A model generated the notes under the pieces. It was given only the letters and a program-made list of their open reading frames with translations, did no database searches and was not told where the DNA came from. This document shows, piece after piece, positions 1 through 8,348 of a stretch of DNA of 64,000 nt. A program made the position numbers and the translations under genes. The stretch's first letter is position 1. The number at the start of each line of letters is the position of its first letter. Origin of the DNA: Floricoccus tropicus (lineage in GTDB: Bacteria > Bacillota > Bacilli > Lactobacillales > Streptococcaceae); NCBI RefSeq assembly GCF_001832905.1, contig NZ_MKIR01000012.1, positions 310,001 through 374,000 of the forward strand, in the 5' to 3' direction.

Positions 1-1124
1 GTTGAGACTCCGACTGCTATCGAAATAGTAAAGAGATCTACAGAAATAGGTATCTTCATTATTTTACCTGCAATTGATGCAATACCAATTCCAATCAAAT
101 ACCCAATAAAACCTCCTGTTAAAGTTAATATTAAGCCTTCAATTAAAAATTGAAGCATAATTGATTTTCTGGTTGCTCCTAAAGCTCTACGAATACCAAT
201 TTCTTTGGTTCTTTCTGAAACAGATATATACATCATATTCATAACACCAACACCAGCAATTACTAAAGAGATACCTGCAACAGCTGTTATGAACATAGTG
301 ATAGTACTAAAGATTTTACTTAATCCTTCTGTTAAAAGCTTAGTATCATATACTTCATACTTCCCAACATCACGCATACTACCTTTTTCTTTTAACTCCT
401 TTACTGCTTCCGTTGTTACAACGTCGGGTTTAGCACCTTCTTTGAGAGTTATTTTTACAGAACTTTTATCTTTATCATTTTCGAAATATTTATGATAGGT
501 ATTTTTAGGAATAAAAATATTGTCTTTTGCCATTACAAACATACTATCTTTTTGCGTACTTGTAGTAATTCCAACTACATTGAATAATTGCCCATCAATT
601 TCAATACCTTGTCCTAAAGCACTTTCCGCATCACCTGCTAAATCTTCTGCTGCTGTTTTATCAATAACAGCCACCTTATTTTCACTATCATTATCAAATT
701 CAGTCAAGTTACGACCAGCAAATAATTTTTGATCTGTTGATTTAGCAAGAGAAATTGCTTCATTTTTATTCTCTTTTGGAAAAGAAATTTGCTTGTAGAT
801 TGCTGATTCATCTTGCTCTGCATAGTCTGCTTTTTTTACGTCATTAATTCCACTTAGTAGATTAATATCAGAATCCTTGAAAAAATCAACATTAGCTTGG
901 TAAAGATTAGTATCACTTGGGGTAAAATTAATTGTAATTTCTACGTTCTTAGAGTCACTATTAGTTAAATTTTTTATAGTTGCTTTTTCGAAACCACGCC
1001 CGATGGCAAGTATTGCAATTACTGCTGCTATACCGATGACGATACCAAACATAGTCAAAAGACTTCTCTTTTTATTGTTTTTGACTGCCTTAAGTGCAGA
1101 TTGGAAGTTAACATAAAAGTTCAT
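1..1124 (-). CDS. MacB/YknZ-type ABC transporter permease, C-terminus outside the window
   Basis: About 374 residues are visible and the reading frame is still open at base 1. The protein starts with a short cytoplasmic stretch, one membrane segment at about residues 22-43, then a large extracytoplasmic domain to about residue 255. A second hydrophobic segment and the conserved cytoplasmic loop SERTKEIGIRRALGA follow, the hallmark of FtsX/MacB permeases. The ATG at 1122-1124 overlaps the stop of the ATPase gene upstream by four bases, so translation is probably coupled. Family knowledge: such permeases work with a MacA-like adaptor and a LolD-like ATPase to expel peptides or drugs from the membrane. 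The substrate is not readable from sequence. The gene order matches Bacillus subtilis yknWXYZ, which protects against the SDP killing peptide; sharing that role is inference. Confidence 0.9.
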   Translation of the reverse strand, partial: MNFYVNFQSALKAVKNNKKRSLLTMFGIVIGIAAVIAILAIGRGFEKATIKNLTNSDSKNVEITINFTPSDTNLYQANVDFFKDSDINLLSGINDVKKADYAEQDESAIYKQISFPKENKNEAISLAKSTDQKLFAGRNLTEFDNDSENKVAVIDKTAAEDLAGDAESALGQGIEIDGQLFNVVGITTSTQKDSMFVMAKDNIFIPKNTYHKYFENDKDKSSVKITLKEGAKPDVVTTEAVKELKEKGSMRDVGKYEVYDTKLLTEGLSKIFSTITMFITAVAGISLVIAGVGVMNMMYISVSERTKEIGIRRALGATRKSIMLQFLIEGLILTLTGGFIGYLIGIGIASIAGKIMKIPISVDLFTISIAVGVS

Positions 1125-1807
1125 ATAATTATTACCTCCTCATCACTTTCAATGGCACCATCACGGATTTTTATTAGTCTATGACAATATGGTACAACCT
1201 CTGGATCATGAGTTACAACTATCAAAGTTACACCTTCATCATCATTCAATGATTTGAAAAGTGTCAAAATTTCTTCTGAAGTCCTTGTATCAAGGGCCCC
1301 GGTTGGTTCATCTGCAATAATAAATTTGGGTTTCATAATAAGTGACCTAGCAATGGCAACCCTTTGTTGTTGCCCACCTGAAAGTTGTTTAGGATATTTT
1401 TCTCCCTTGCCCTCAAGTCCTACTTTCTTCAAAGCTGCTTCAACCAACTCACCTGTTTCAGATCTCTTATAACCACCATATAATAAAGGAAGTTCAACAT
1501 TTTCATAAACAGTATTATTTTCAATCAAGCTAAAATTTTGAAAGATAAAACCAACAGTTGAATTTCTGATTTTTGAAAGTTTATCATCATCAGATGTCAC
1601 AAGAGACTCTCCCTCAAATAAATATTGACCTTCAAATTTTTTATCAATGAAACCTATTAAGTTTATTAAAGTAGATTTACCTGATCCCGAAGGACCCATA
1701 ATTGCAACCATTTCTCCAGCAGATATATGCAAATTAACATCTTTCAATACATGGAACACCTCATCACCTGTATTGTAATATTTATTTATACCAACTAGAT
1801 CAATCAT
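1121..1807 (-). CDS. ABC transporter ATP-binding protein, LolD/MacB/YknY type
   Basis: A 228-residue nucleotide-binding subunit of normal length for this subfamily. Visible motifs in order are Walker A GPSGSGKST near residue 39, the Q-loop in FIFQNFSL, the signature LSGGQQQRVAIARSL, Walker B FIIADEPTGALD and the switch histidine in VVTHD. The ADEPTGALD form is typical of the LolD/MacB branch that pairs with FtsX-like permeases. It overlaps the adaptor gene by four bases upstream and the permease gene by four bases downstream, so the three are one translationally coupled unit. It should power the permease at the inner face of the membrane. Confidence 0.95.
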   Translation of the reverse strand: MIDLVGINKYYNTGDEVFHVLKDVNLHISAGEMVAIMGPSGSGKSTLINLIGFIDKKFEGQYLFEGESLVTSDDDKLSKIRNSTVGFIFQNFSLIENNTVYENVELPLLYGGYKRSETGELVEAALKKVGLEGKGEKYPKQLSGGQQQRVAIARSLIMKPKFIIADEPTGALDTRTSEEILTLFKSLNDDEGVTLIVVTHDPEVVPYCHRLIKIRDGAIESDEEVIII

Positions 1808-2985
1808 TTATTATCCGCCACTTTCACTTCTTTACCATCTTTGATTTCCTTGTCAGGCTTAACAATGATGACATCTTTTGCATTTAATCCCTTATTAACC
1901 ACATCAATATTTCCAGCTTCACTAACAGTAACAGCCTGCTTCTTAGCTTTCCCATCTTTATAAAGGAATACATAATTTCCATCTTCTTCTTTTAAGACCG
2001 CACTTTTAGGAATTTCAAGGGTGGTAGATTTAATAGAAATTTGTACATTTGTTCCATACTGCATATTTTCTTCAGGTTGAACAGTGAATGAGTAATTTGA
2101 AACAGATGATTTATTTGCATCAGCTCCAGCTTGTCCAGATGTTTCTGGCAATTGGTTAACATTTGTTACTTTACCTTTAATTTTTTTGTCATCACTAATT
2201 GACTTAATATCAACTTCCTGATCTTTTTTAACCTTCTTAAAATCATACTCTGAGACTGTCCCATTTACAACAGTTTCAGGACTTACTAATGTTGCATAGG
2301 CAACGGTTGGATCAACCTTACCTTTTTCGTTGATATATACAATCCCATCCGAAGGTGCTGTAACTGTAGTTGTTACTCTCTTCTGTGCACGTTCAATTGA
2401 TTTACTAGCATTCGATAAATCTAGATTTGCAGAATCAAGAGCCTGTTGGGCTTGATTAACAACATCCTTTTGTGCACTTAAAGCTTGCTTACTTGCTTCA
2501 ATTGAAGCCTTGTCATTATCAATTCGTGCATTAGCGAGTTGAGTTTCAAGCTCCCCTTGTTTATCAGTTGCAACATTCAGATTATCTTGAGCATTTGAAA
2601 CAGCAAGGTTAAATTTATCTAAAGATTGACTTTGTTCATCTGCTTGATCTTCAGCTGTAGCATTTTGATAAGTAGCAATCACTTCGCCAGTTTTCACATT
2701 TTGACCATTTTGGACAGAAATATTACTAATTTTTCCTTGGCTTTGGTCAAAATTAAAATATTGCGTATCCTTAGGTTGCACAATTCCCTTTAAAATCAAA
2801 GGGTCTTTTTCTTTGACAATTAAAATCTCATAAGAATCTTTTTCATCTTTTTTGCTGTTATTTGTAGAATTTGCCTTATAGATAATAGCACCAATTAAAA
2901 GGAGCAATAATAAAATTCCACCAATAATGCTATAACGAACCTTTTGTTTCTTAGTTAATTTCTTTTTTACTCTACTCTTAGACAT
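1804..2985 (-). CDS. MacA/YknX-like membrane-fusion (HlyD-family) adaptor
   Basis: The 393-residue protein has a lysine-rich cytoplasmic start, one membrane anchor at about residues 18-36, a biotinyl-lipoyl-like half-motif before and after a long glutamine- and alanine-rich coiled coil (about 115-205), and a C-terminal beta domain. This is the classic adaptor layout. The second lipoyl half contains VTAPSDGIVY. In Gram-positive bacteria such adaptors link a MacB-type permease to the outside rather than to an outer-membrane channel. It lies 3 bases after the small membrane gene at 2989-3480 and overlaps the ATPase gene by 4 bases. Confidence 0.92.
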   Translation of the reverse strand: MSKSRVKKKLTKKQKVRYSIIGGILLLLLLIGAIIYKANSTNNSKKDEKDSYEILIVKEKDPLILKGIVQPKDTQYFNFDQSQGKISNISVQNGQNVKTGEVIATYQNATAEDQADEQSQSLDKFNLAVSNAQDNLNVATDKQGELETQLANARIDNDKASIEASKQALSAQKDVVNQAQQALDSANLDLSNASKSIERAQKRVTTTVTAPSDGIVYINEKGKVDPTVAYATLVSPETVVNGTVSEYDFKKVKKDQEVDIKSISDDKKIKGKVTNVNQLPETSGQAGADANKSSVSNYSFTVQPEENMQYGTNVQISIKSTTLEIPKSAVLKEEDGNYVFLYKDGKAKKQAVTVSEAGNIDVVNKGLNAKDVIIVKPDKEIKDGKEVKVADNK

Positions 2986-2988
2986 AAA

Positions 2989-3480
2989 TTAATCCTCTGA
3001 ATCCAGTTTAAATAAATTTCTCAATGTCATTAATTGTGGAACAATTGCAATTGCCAAACCAACAATCATGCTTACTATACCAATTATTATGACAAAATTA
3101 CCCATTCCTCCAACACTGCCCATATCAGGTGTAATAAGAAGATTGATAATAACACTTAAAACCGACCATATAATAGCACAGTAGTAAGGCACTTTAGAAG
3201 GTATAATTTCATTTTTTAATTTATTATTTGCCTTAAAATACATTACAAGTAAGATAATAGATATAACTAGTGATATAATCGAAATCCCTCTATTTAAAGG
3301 TGAGGCCAAGTATTGGGACATTTTATCCCCATACTCTCCTAATTCTTTATAATCCTTATAATTTGCTGTAAATAAAGTATACAACGAATATAATCCAGAC
3401 AAAACTCCTATAAATTCTAGAACTAAACATACCATATTCCAAAATTTTGCTTTTTTGAAGTAAATTTCTTTTTCTTGCAT
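2989..3480 (-). CDS. Four-TM membrane protein opening the yknWXYZ-like operon
   Basis: The 163-residue protein shows four hydrophobic segments at about residues 14-36, 66-83, 98-116 and 126-148, and charged loops between them. I do not recognise a named domain from sequence alone. Position is the useful clue: it is the first gene of an operon followed by adaptor, ATPase and permease, exactly where B. subtilis has yknW, a Yip1-type membrane protein needed for assembly of the YknXYZ complex. This protein is shorter than YknW, so an equivalent role is inference. The ATG is preceded by the ribosome-binding site AGGAG about 7 bases upstream. Confidence 0.8.
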   Translation of the reverse strand: MQEKEIYFKKAKFWNMVCLVLEFIGVLSGLYSLYTLFTANYKDYKELGEYGDKMSQYLASPLNRGISIISLVISIILLVMYFKANNKLKNEIIPSKVPYYCAIIWSVLSVIINLLITPDMGSVGGMGNFVIIIGIVSMIVGLAIAIVPQLMTLRNLFKLDSED

Positions 3481-3531
3481 AATAAATTCTCCTCTTTATT
3501 TTTAAAGTAATGGATATCATAACTTTCCCAT

Positions 3532-3599
3532 ATTATATATCTTTTTATTTTGTTTCGATTATAAAATTCCCAAAAGGTCCTTTAAAATTCCTAAAAGGT
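3532..3599 (-). promoter_or_regulatory. Promoter region with paired 17-bp direct repeat upstream of the yknWXYZ-like operon
   Basis: Two copies of TAAAATTCC-N-AAAAGGT lie at 3562-3578 and 3583-3599 on the plus strand. They differ at one base and start exactly 21 bp apart, two helical turns. Read on the transcribed strand each begins ACCTTTT(G/A)GG. A TATAAT lies at 3558-3563 (with TTTAAA 17 bp upstream) and another at 3532-3537 with a poor -35, as expected for an activated promoter. The spacing and the 9-bp core resemble LytTR response-regulator sites (pairs of 9-mers, 12 bp apart), with one mismatch in each core. No response regulator is encoded in the window. Confidence 0.55.
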
Positions 3600-3608
3600 A
3601 GTTTTTGT

Positions 3609-4265
3609 CTACATCAAAGTTGCCATATAAATCACTGAATTTGTTGAAGACATCACCATATTTATTTGATTTATGATATCTTTTACAAATATATTTTCGT
3701 CACTATTTTTAAACTCTTTAACCTTAGACTTTAGTTCTTTTTGTTCAAATTTAGAAAAATATTTTTTTATTAAACCCGAATTTTGTAAAAGAATAGTTAA
3801 TATAATAACTTCCTGTGATAAATTTCCATTTTCTAATAGCTCCGATCGAACTTTCCCAATAATCTCAGAGATTACATCAATTCTAGGTATGTAAGCTTCT
3901 TTCTTAAATATAATACCTGCTTCAGACGATCTTCCAAGGTTTTTATCCCTTAACGAAGTCATTATTAATTCACAAATGGAATTCTTCTTCGAAGTAAAAG
4001 AAAACTTTTGCACAATTTCACTTAATTTAACTGGTTTCGATTGATTTATATAATCATATAAAGGTTTTAAATACCATAGTCTTTCAGATAAAAGTCCTGA
4101 AATTAAAACAACCTTTTTTTCTATCTGTATACAATCTTCAAGTTGCATATCAAGTAGTGATCCCGCTACTATACATCCTGAAATTGCAGGATAGCTAGAT
4201 GGTATGACTCCATGGTCATTTAATGCACAAATATAATACTGTTGCGTTATTGATAAATCACTCAT
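3609..4265 (-). CDS. GPP34 (GOLPH3/Vps74)-like protein
   Basis: The 218-residue soluble, mainly helical protein begins LSITQQYYICALNDHG and continues with SGCIVAGSLLDMQLEDCIQIE and a valine-rich strand. This is the pattern of the GPP34 family (LTLAEE.LLLAL, then GAxLxELxLxGRI). In eukaryotes the family binds phosphatidylinositol-4-phosphate at the Golgi; bacterial members have no settled role. No membrane segment or signal peptide is visible, so it should sit in the cytoplasm, perhaps on the membrane face. It starts 58 bases after the last, broken permease of the array and could be the final gene of that operon. The family call is by eye and needs a profile search. Confidence 0.6.
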   Translation of the reverse strand: MSDLSITQQYYICALNDHGVIPSSYPAISGCIVAGSLLDMQLEDCIQIEKKVVLISGLLSERLWYLKPLYDYINQSKPVKLSEIVQKFSFTSKKNSICELIMTSLRDKNLGRSSEAGIIFKKEAYIPRIDVISEIIGKVRSELLENGNLSQEVIILTILLQNSGLIKKYFSKFEQKELKSKVKEFKNSDENIFVKDIINQINMVMSSTNSVIYMATLM

Positions 4266-4323
4266 TTTTTCCCCTTTATCCCTTTATATTGAACACTAAT
4301 TTTCAAAAGTTATTATATTATGA

Positions 4324-4974
4324 TTAAGCAAATTCTTTTTCATTATAAAAGTGTTTAGTAATAATATATGAAATTAATAACAAAATAATTGAAATAATTA
4401 AAATCACTATAGATATACTTTTTACATCTCCGTCAATTATATCAACAATGAAGTCCATAACACCTTGTATGGGCAATATTACATATAAAAGAAGACCAGA
4501 ACCTGCTAACATACTTAGCGATATCAATCCATACTTACCAAACAAAATAGATATCGGAAGATTAAGCGTCAATGATATTGAAGAAAATATTATACATTAT
4601 ATTACTAAAAATATAATTTCTTCAGAAGAAATCGTCTTTGTTTTAGTTAGTAGCAATAAAAACAAAATAATGATATTTATGACAAAAAATAATAAACTTA
4701 GTAAGTATTTTGCCTTAACAATCTCTTTTCGAGTTATTGGGGTAGTAATTTCCAATTTTTCATAAGAATATTTTTCATCATATCCACTAGATGCCTGAAT
4801 CAATGATGGAATAATTATAAATGGAATTAATATTGCCGTATTAATAATAAAACCATAAATTGTTTTTGCAAAATAATTTATCAGAATAACAATAACGTAA
4901 TTAAATAAAAAAGAAGCAAATCTTTTTCTAATAAAAAAATTTTCATAAATATCTTTCGCAATTATACCTTTCAT
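4324..4974 (-). pseudogene. Sixth ABC-2 permease of the array, broken by one in-frame TAA
   Basis: Two open stretches (4600-4974 and 4324-4596) lie in the same frame, separated only by TAA at 4597-4599. Read through, the product would be 216 residues like its neighbours and aligns without gaps: IIFLVI-stop-CIIFSSISL here against VILLGILGIIFSIFSIS in the next copy. A single T-to-A change of a leucine TTA codon would explain the stop. The N-terminal half keeps MKGIIAKDIYENF and three membrane segments; the C-terminal half keeps three more and the usual ending HFYNEKEF. Apart from the stop it shows no decay, so the loss looks recent. A truncated 125-residue product is still possible. Confidence 0.85.
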
Positions 4975-4994
4975 AAAACTATCTCCTAAATCTT

Positions 4995-5645
4995 TTAATT
5001 AAATTCTTTTTTATTATAGAAATGTTGCGTAACAAAATATGAAATAAATAAAAATATTACTGCAATTATTAACAATCCTATTAACAACTGATTTTTATCC
5101 ATAGTAATCAACTCATTAGTGAATTCAATTATTTTACTGATTGGTATTATGACATATATTAATATACCTATTCCCATCATTATAAACATTGGAATCATGC
5201 CCCAATTTCCAAACAATATTAAAGATGGATAATTTATTGAAATTGAAAAAATAGAAAAGATTATACCAAGAATACCTAGCAAAATTACTGTATTTTCATC
5301 TAATCCGTTTGATTTCATAAATAAAAGTATAAATAATATTAGACAATTAAATGTTGTGAATATTAAACCTAATAAATATTTTGCACTAATGATATCTTTT
5401 CTTGTTACTGGCATTGTTATTTGGTATTGTTCATATTTATATTTTTCATCCATAGTAACTGATGATTGAATCAATGTTGGTGCTAGGATAAATGGAAACA
5501 GTAGTGTTGCAGCAAATATTGGTCCAAAAATATTATCCCCAAGTATAATAGGAAGTAAACATAATCCATATGAAGAAAATATGCTTAAAAATCCTTTTTT
5601 TATTAGAAAATTTTCATATAAATCTTTCGCAATTTCGCCTTTCAT
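4995..5645 (-). CDS. ABC-2 type permease, array copy 5
   Basis: The 216-residue integral membrane protein starts MKGEIAKDLYENFLIKKG, has about six membrane segments and ends YFVTQHFYNKKEFN. It belongs to the ABC2_membrane_5-like group found with YtrA-type regulators, for example the phenol-soluble-modulin exporter subunits PmtB and PmtD of staphylococci. It has close paralogues on both sides, and the 20-base gap carrying the ribosome-binding site GGAGATAG is nearly identical to the next gap. No substrate can be deduced. It should be driven by the ATPase at 8345-9208, the only one in the operon. Confidence 0.88.
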   Translation of the reverse strand: MKGEIAKDLYENFLIKKGFLSIFSSYGLCLLPIILGDNIFGPIFAATLLFPFILAPTLIQSSVTMDEKYKYEQYQITMPVTRKDIISAKYLLGLIFTTFNCLILFILLFMKSNGLDENTVILLGILGIIFSIFSISINYPSLILFGNWGMIPMFIMMGIGILIYVIIPISKIIEFTNELITMDKNQLLIGLLIIAVIFLFISYFVTQHFYNKKEFN

Positions 5646-5665
5646 AAAACTATCTCCTTAATCTT

Positions 5666-6316
5666 TTACTTAAATTCTTTTTTATTATAGAAATGTTGCG
5701 TAACAAAATATGAGATCAGCAATAATCCTAAAGCAACTATTACCGAAATGATTAATACATACAATATATTTACAGCAGTAATACCCTTAAAAAATTTAAT
5801 TATTTTACTGAGTGGGAAGACCAAATATATAATCATACCTATCGCAAAAGATATTATCATTGGAATCATGCCCCAAATTCCAAATATCATCAGAGAGGGA
5901 TAATTGATTGCTAAGGAATACAGCGAAATTATCATTGAAATAAATGATAATAAAAGTAAATTTTTTAATTCTGTATCATGTAGTCTAGTTAGTAAAAATA
6001 AAGTTAATAACAAATTATTAAATATCATAAAAATGATACCTATTAAATACTTACCATTTACAACATCTTTCCTAGTAACAGGACCTGTTATTTGATACAT
6101 TGGATAATCGTATTTATCATCCAGCATAGATGTTGTCTGTATTGGTGAAGGAATTAATAAAAATGGAACGAATACTGTAGATACAACTATCGGAAGAAGC
6201 ATAGAGTCTCCTATTGCAACCTGAATCATAACAAATACATATGAGGATAAAAAACCCATTAAATTTTTTCTAATACCAAAAAACTCATACAAATCCTTTG
6301 CTATTACACCTTTCAT
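5666..6316 (-). CDS. ABC-2 type permease, array copy 4
   Basis: The 216-residue copy starts MKGVIAKDLYEFFGIRKN and ends YFVTQHFYNKKEFK. Its loop GPVTRKDVVNGKYLIGI between membrane segments is shared by the paralogues (T/S-R-K-D/E-I/V-V-x-x-K-Y). Six hydrophobic segments are visible. The 20-base gap to the next gene and the ribosome-binding site match those of the following copy almost base for base, which points to duplication of gene plus leader as one unit. Confidence 0.88.
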   Translation of the reverse strand: MKGVIAKDLYEFFGIRKNLMGFLSSYVFVMIQVAIGDSMLLPIVVSTVFVPFLLIPSPIQTTSMLDDKYDYPMYQITGPVTRKDVVNGKYLIGIIFMIFNNLLLTLFLLTRLHDTELKNLLLLSFISMIISLYSLAINYPSLMIFGIWGMIPMIISFAIGMIIYLVFPLSKIIKFFKGITAVNILYVLIISVIVALGLLLISYFVTQHFYNKKEFK

Positions 6317-6336
6317 AAAGCTATCTCCTTAATATT

Positions 6337-6999
6337 TTACTTAAATTCTTTTTTGCTATAAAAATGTTTAGTGACAAAATATGAGATCAATAAAGTTGCT
6401 AGTCCTAATACTAATGAAATAATTAATAAAATTTCAACATTCATAGTTGACATATCTTTTGCTGATTCTACTATTTTTTCAATTGGAAATATCGTCTGTA
6501 AAATAGCACTAATTAGTATAATTATTCCAAGAGGTACCACTCCCCATTTTTGAAAAAACAATAAACTTGGACAACCAATTGATAATGAAAAAATTGAAAG
6601 TATCGTTGAAATAGCAACTAGTAAAAGTATTGCTTTCATACCCCAAATATTCACATTGATTAGAAGCAGCAAAAATAACACTATGCTATTTATAATCACA
6701 AAAACCATACTCATTAAATATTTCGCATTAACTATATCTTCTCTATCAACAGGACCAGTAATTTGATACTTTTGATAGCCGTATTTCTCGTCTAACTTTG
6801 AGGTTAGCTGAACTAATAAATTTGTTAATGCAAATGGAATCAATACTATCGATCCAAATATCTGAACCACTGGAATCATAAATGAATTAACAAAAAAAGT
6901 TACTTCAATCATTATAGATACGTAAATAAGTAGAAAATTAATTAAGTTTTTTTTAATTCTAAATATCTCATATAAATCTTTTGCGATTACACCTCTCAT
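6337..6999 (-). CDS. ABC-2 type permease, array copy 3
   Basis: At 220 residues this copy is slightly longer than its neighbours because of extra residues in the second membrane region. It keeps the start MRGVIAKDLYEIFRIKKN, the loop GPVDREDIVNAKYL and the ending YFVTKHFYSKKEFK. Six hydrophobic segments are visible. It lies 23 bases after copy 2 and 20 bases before copy 4. Confidence 0.87.
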   Translation of the reverse strand: MRGVIAKDLYEIFRIKKNLINFLLIYVSIMIEVTFFVNSFMIPVVQIFGSIVLIPFALTNLLVQLTSKLDEKYGYQKYQITGPVDREDIVNAKYLMSMVFVIINSIVLFLLLLINVNIWGMKAILLLVAISTILSIFSLSIGCPSLLFFQKWGVVPLGIIILISAILQTIFPIEKIVESAKDMSTMNVEILLIISLVLGLATLLISYFVTKHFYSKKEFK

Positions 7000-7022
7000 A
7001 AGTCTCTCTTTCTATACCAGAT

Positions 7023-7670
7023 TTAGTCAAGTTCTCTTTTGCTAAATATTTTTTTCGATATGTAATAAGAAATAAATAAAATTATTACTACTAAAAGAAG
7101 TGATAAATTTATATATATCTTTTGGTTTTCATTTACTGAAAAACTTTGAAGTATATTAGATGCGTAAAGAATAGAGAGTGCAACAATATCAAGAAATTGA
7201 AGAAAAATGAAGGTAATAAATATTGACGAATTATTACCCAAGGTGTGAAATAAAAATGGTAAAGTAAAACCTGCGAATAGAATACTAATGATCAACGATA
7301 TTATACTCAAAACCATTGCTTGATTTGCTGTCATGTTTTTATTCAATATTGAAGTTAAGTAAAAGAATAGTGTATTAAAAATACAAAAACCAATTAATTC
7401 AATATATTTTGCTGATACGATTCTTGATCTGGAAATTGGCATTGTATCCTGCACCTTCCAAAAGTTACTCATATAATCGCTATTCATAGTTTTTTGAACA
7501 AAGAATAAATTACAAATTGGTAAAACAATCAAGCTAGTGGACCAAAAAAGATAAATATTTTTTGTTAGTATAACTATAAAAAATATAGTCCCATAAAAAA
7601 TTATATGAGAGAGTAAATACTTTCTATTTCCATATTGCTGATATAAATCTTTAATAATTTCTGCTTTCAT
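7023..7670 (-). CDS. ABC-2 type permease, divergent array copy 2
   Basis: This 215-residue copy is the most diverged of the six. It starts MKAEIIKDLYQQYGNRKY and ends YYISKKIFSKRELD, keeps the loop MPISRSRIVSAKYIEL, and has about six membrane segments of the same spacing. Its distance from the others suggests an older duplication or a distinct subunit role, whereas copies 3 to 6 resemble each other more. It sits 21 bases after copy 1. Confidence 0.85.
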   Translation of the reverse strand: MKAEIIKDLYQQYGNRKYLLSHIIFYGTIFFIVILTKNIYLFWSTSLIVLPICNLFFVQKTMNSDYMSNFWKVQDTMPISRSRIVSAKYIELIGFCIFNTLFFYLTSILNKNMTANQAMVLSIISLIISILFAGFTLPFLFHTLGNNSSIFITFIFLQFLDIVALSILYASNILQSFSVNENQKIYINLSLLLVVIILFISYYISKKIFSKRELD

Positions 7671-7691
7671 AAAATTCTCCTTGTCTCAAAA

Positions 7692-8348
7692 TTAACCAAA
7701 ATCTTTTTTATTGTAGAAATATTGAGTTATGAAATATCCTACAAGCGAAATTATTAGCGAAACAATTACTGCAATCGATAAAATTTTATGAATATCAGAA
7801 ACTGTAATGTTATTGACTGTATGTAAGTTGAAAAATAATGCACTCATAATCCAAGACCCTACTATCATTGCTCCTATCCAAATATAGGTACTGATTGATT
7901 TACTTCCAAATAACATATAGACTGGGTAATTTACTCCAAATGAAATCATAGAAATTATTAAAATTAATACTAAAATATAAGGAATGTATTCAATCTTAAT
8001 TGCTCCAGTAACTTTATTATTTAGAAAAAGCAGAAGAGTAGATAGTAACATATTAAATAGATAAGAGAAAATTCCGATTATATATTTACCATTCACAATT
8101 TCATTTCTTTTAATAGGATAAGTTAATTGTAAATTTGAAAATCCGCTAACATCATCAGCTCTCATTGTCACTTGAAGTATATTTGGAGAAAGAATCATTG
8201 GCCCAATATAGATAATTATTATATAAATAAGAAAAACATTTTTTGTAAATATTGCTCCTATTGTAAATATCAAGTATAGACATGTATAAATTAAATTTTT
8301 TCTAATACCAAAATACTCATATAAATCCTTTGCTATTACACCTTTCAT
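7692..8348 (-). CDS. ABC-2 type permease, array copy 1
   Basis: The 218-residue protein is the first permease after the ATPase gene and overlaps it by four bases, so its translation is coupled to the ATPase. It starts MKGVIAKDLYEYFGIRKN, has about six membrane segments, carries the loop YPIKRNEIVNGKYIIGI and ends YFITQYFYNKKDFG. In related two-permease operons this position holds an obligatory partner of the ATPase. Confidence 0.88.
   Translation of the reverse strand: MKGVIAKDLYEYFGIRKNLIYTCLYLIFTIGAIFTKNVFLIYIIIIYIGPMILSPNILQVTMRADDVSGFSNLQLTYPIKRNEIVNGKYIIGIFSYLFNMLLSTLLLFLNNKVTGAIKIEYIPYILVLILIISMISFGVNYPVYMLFGSKSISTYIWIGAMIVGSWIMSALFFNLHTVNNITVSDIHKILSIAVIVSLIISLVGYFITQYFYNKKDFG

Noticed and set aside
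4324-4974. Stop codon recoding or two separate half-size permeases
   Set aside because: There is no recoding signal and the stop is a TAA in normal context; the second half would need to start at a TTG without a ribosome-binding site. A nonsense mutation is simpler.
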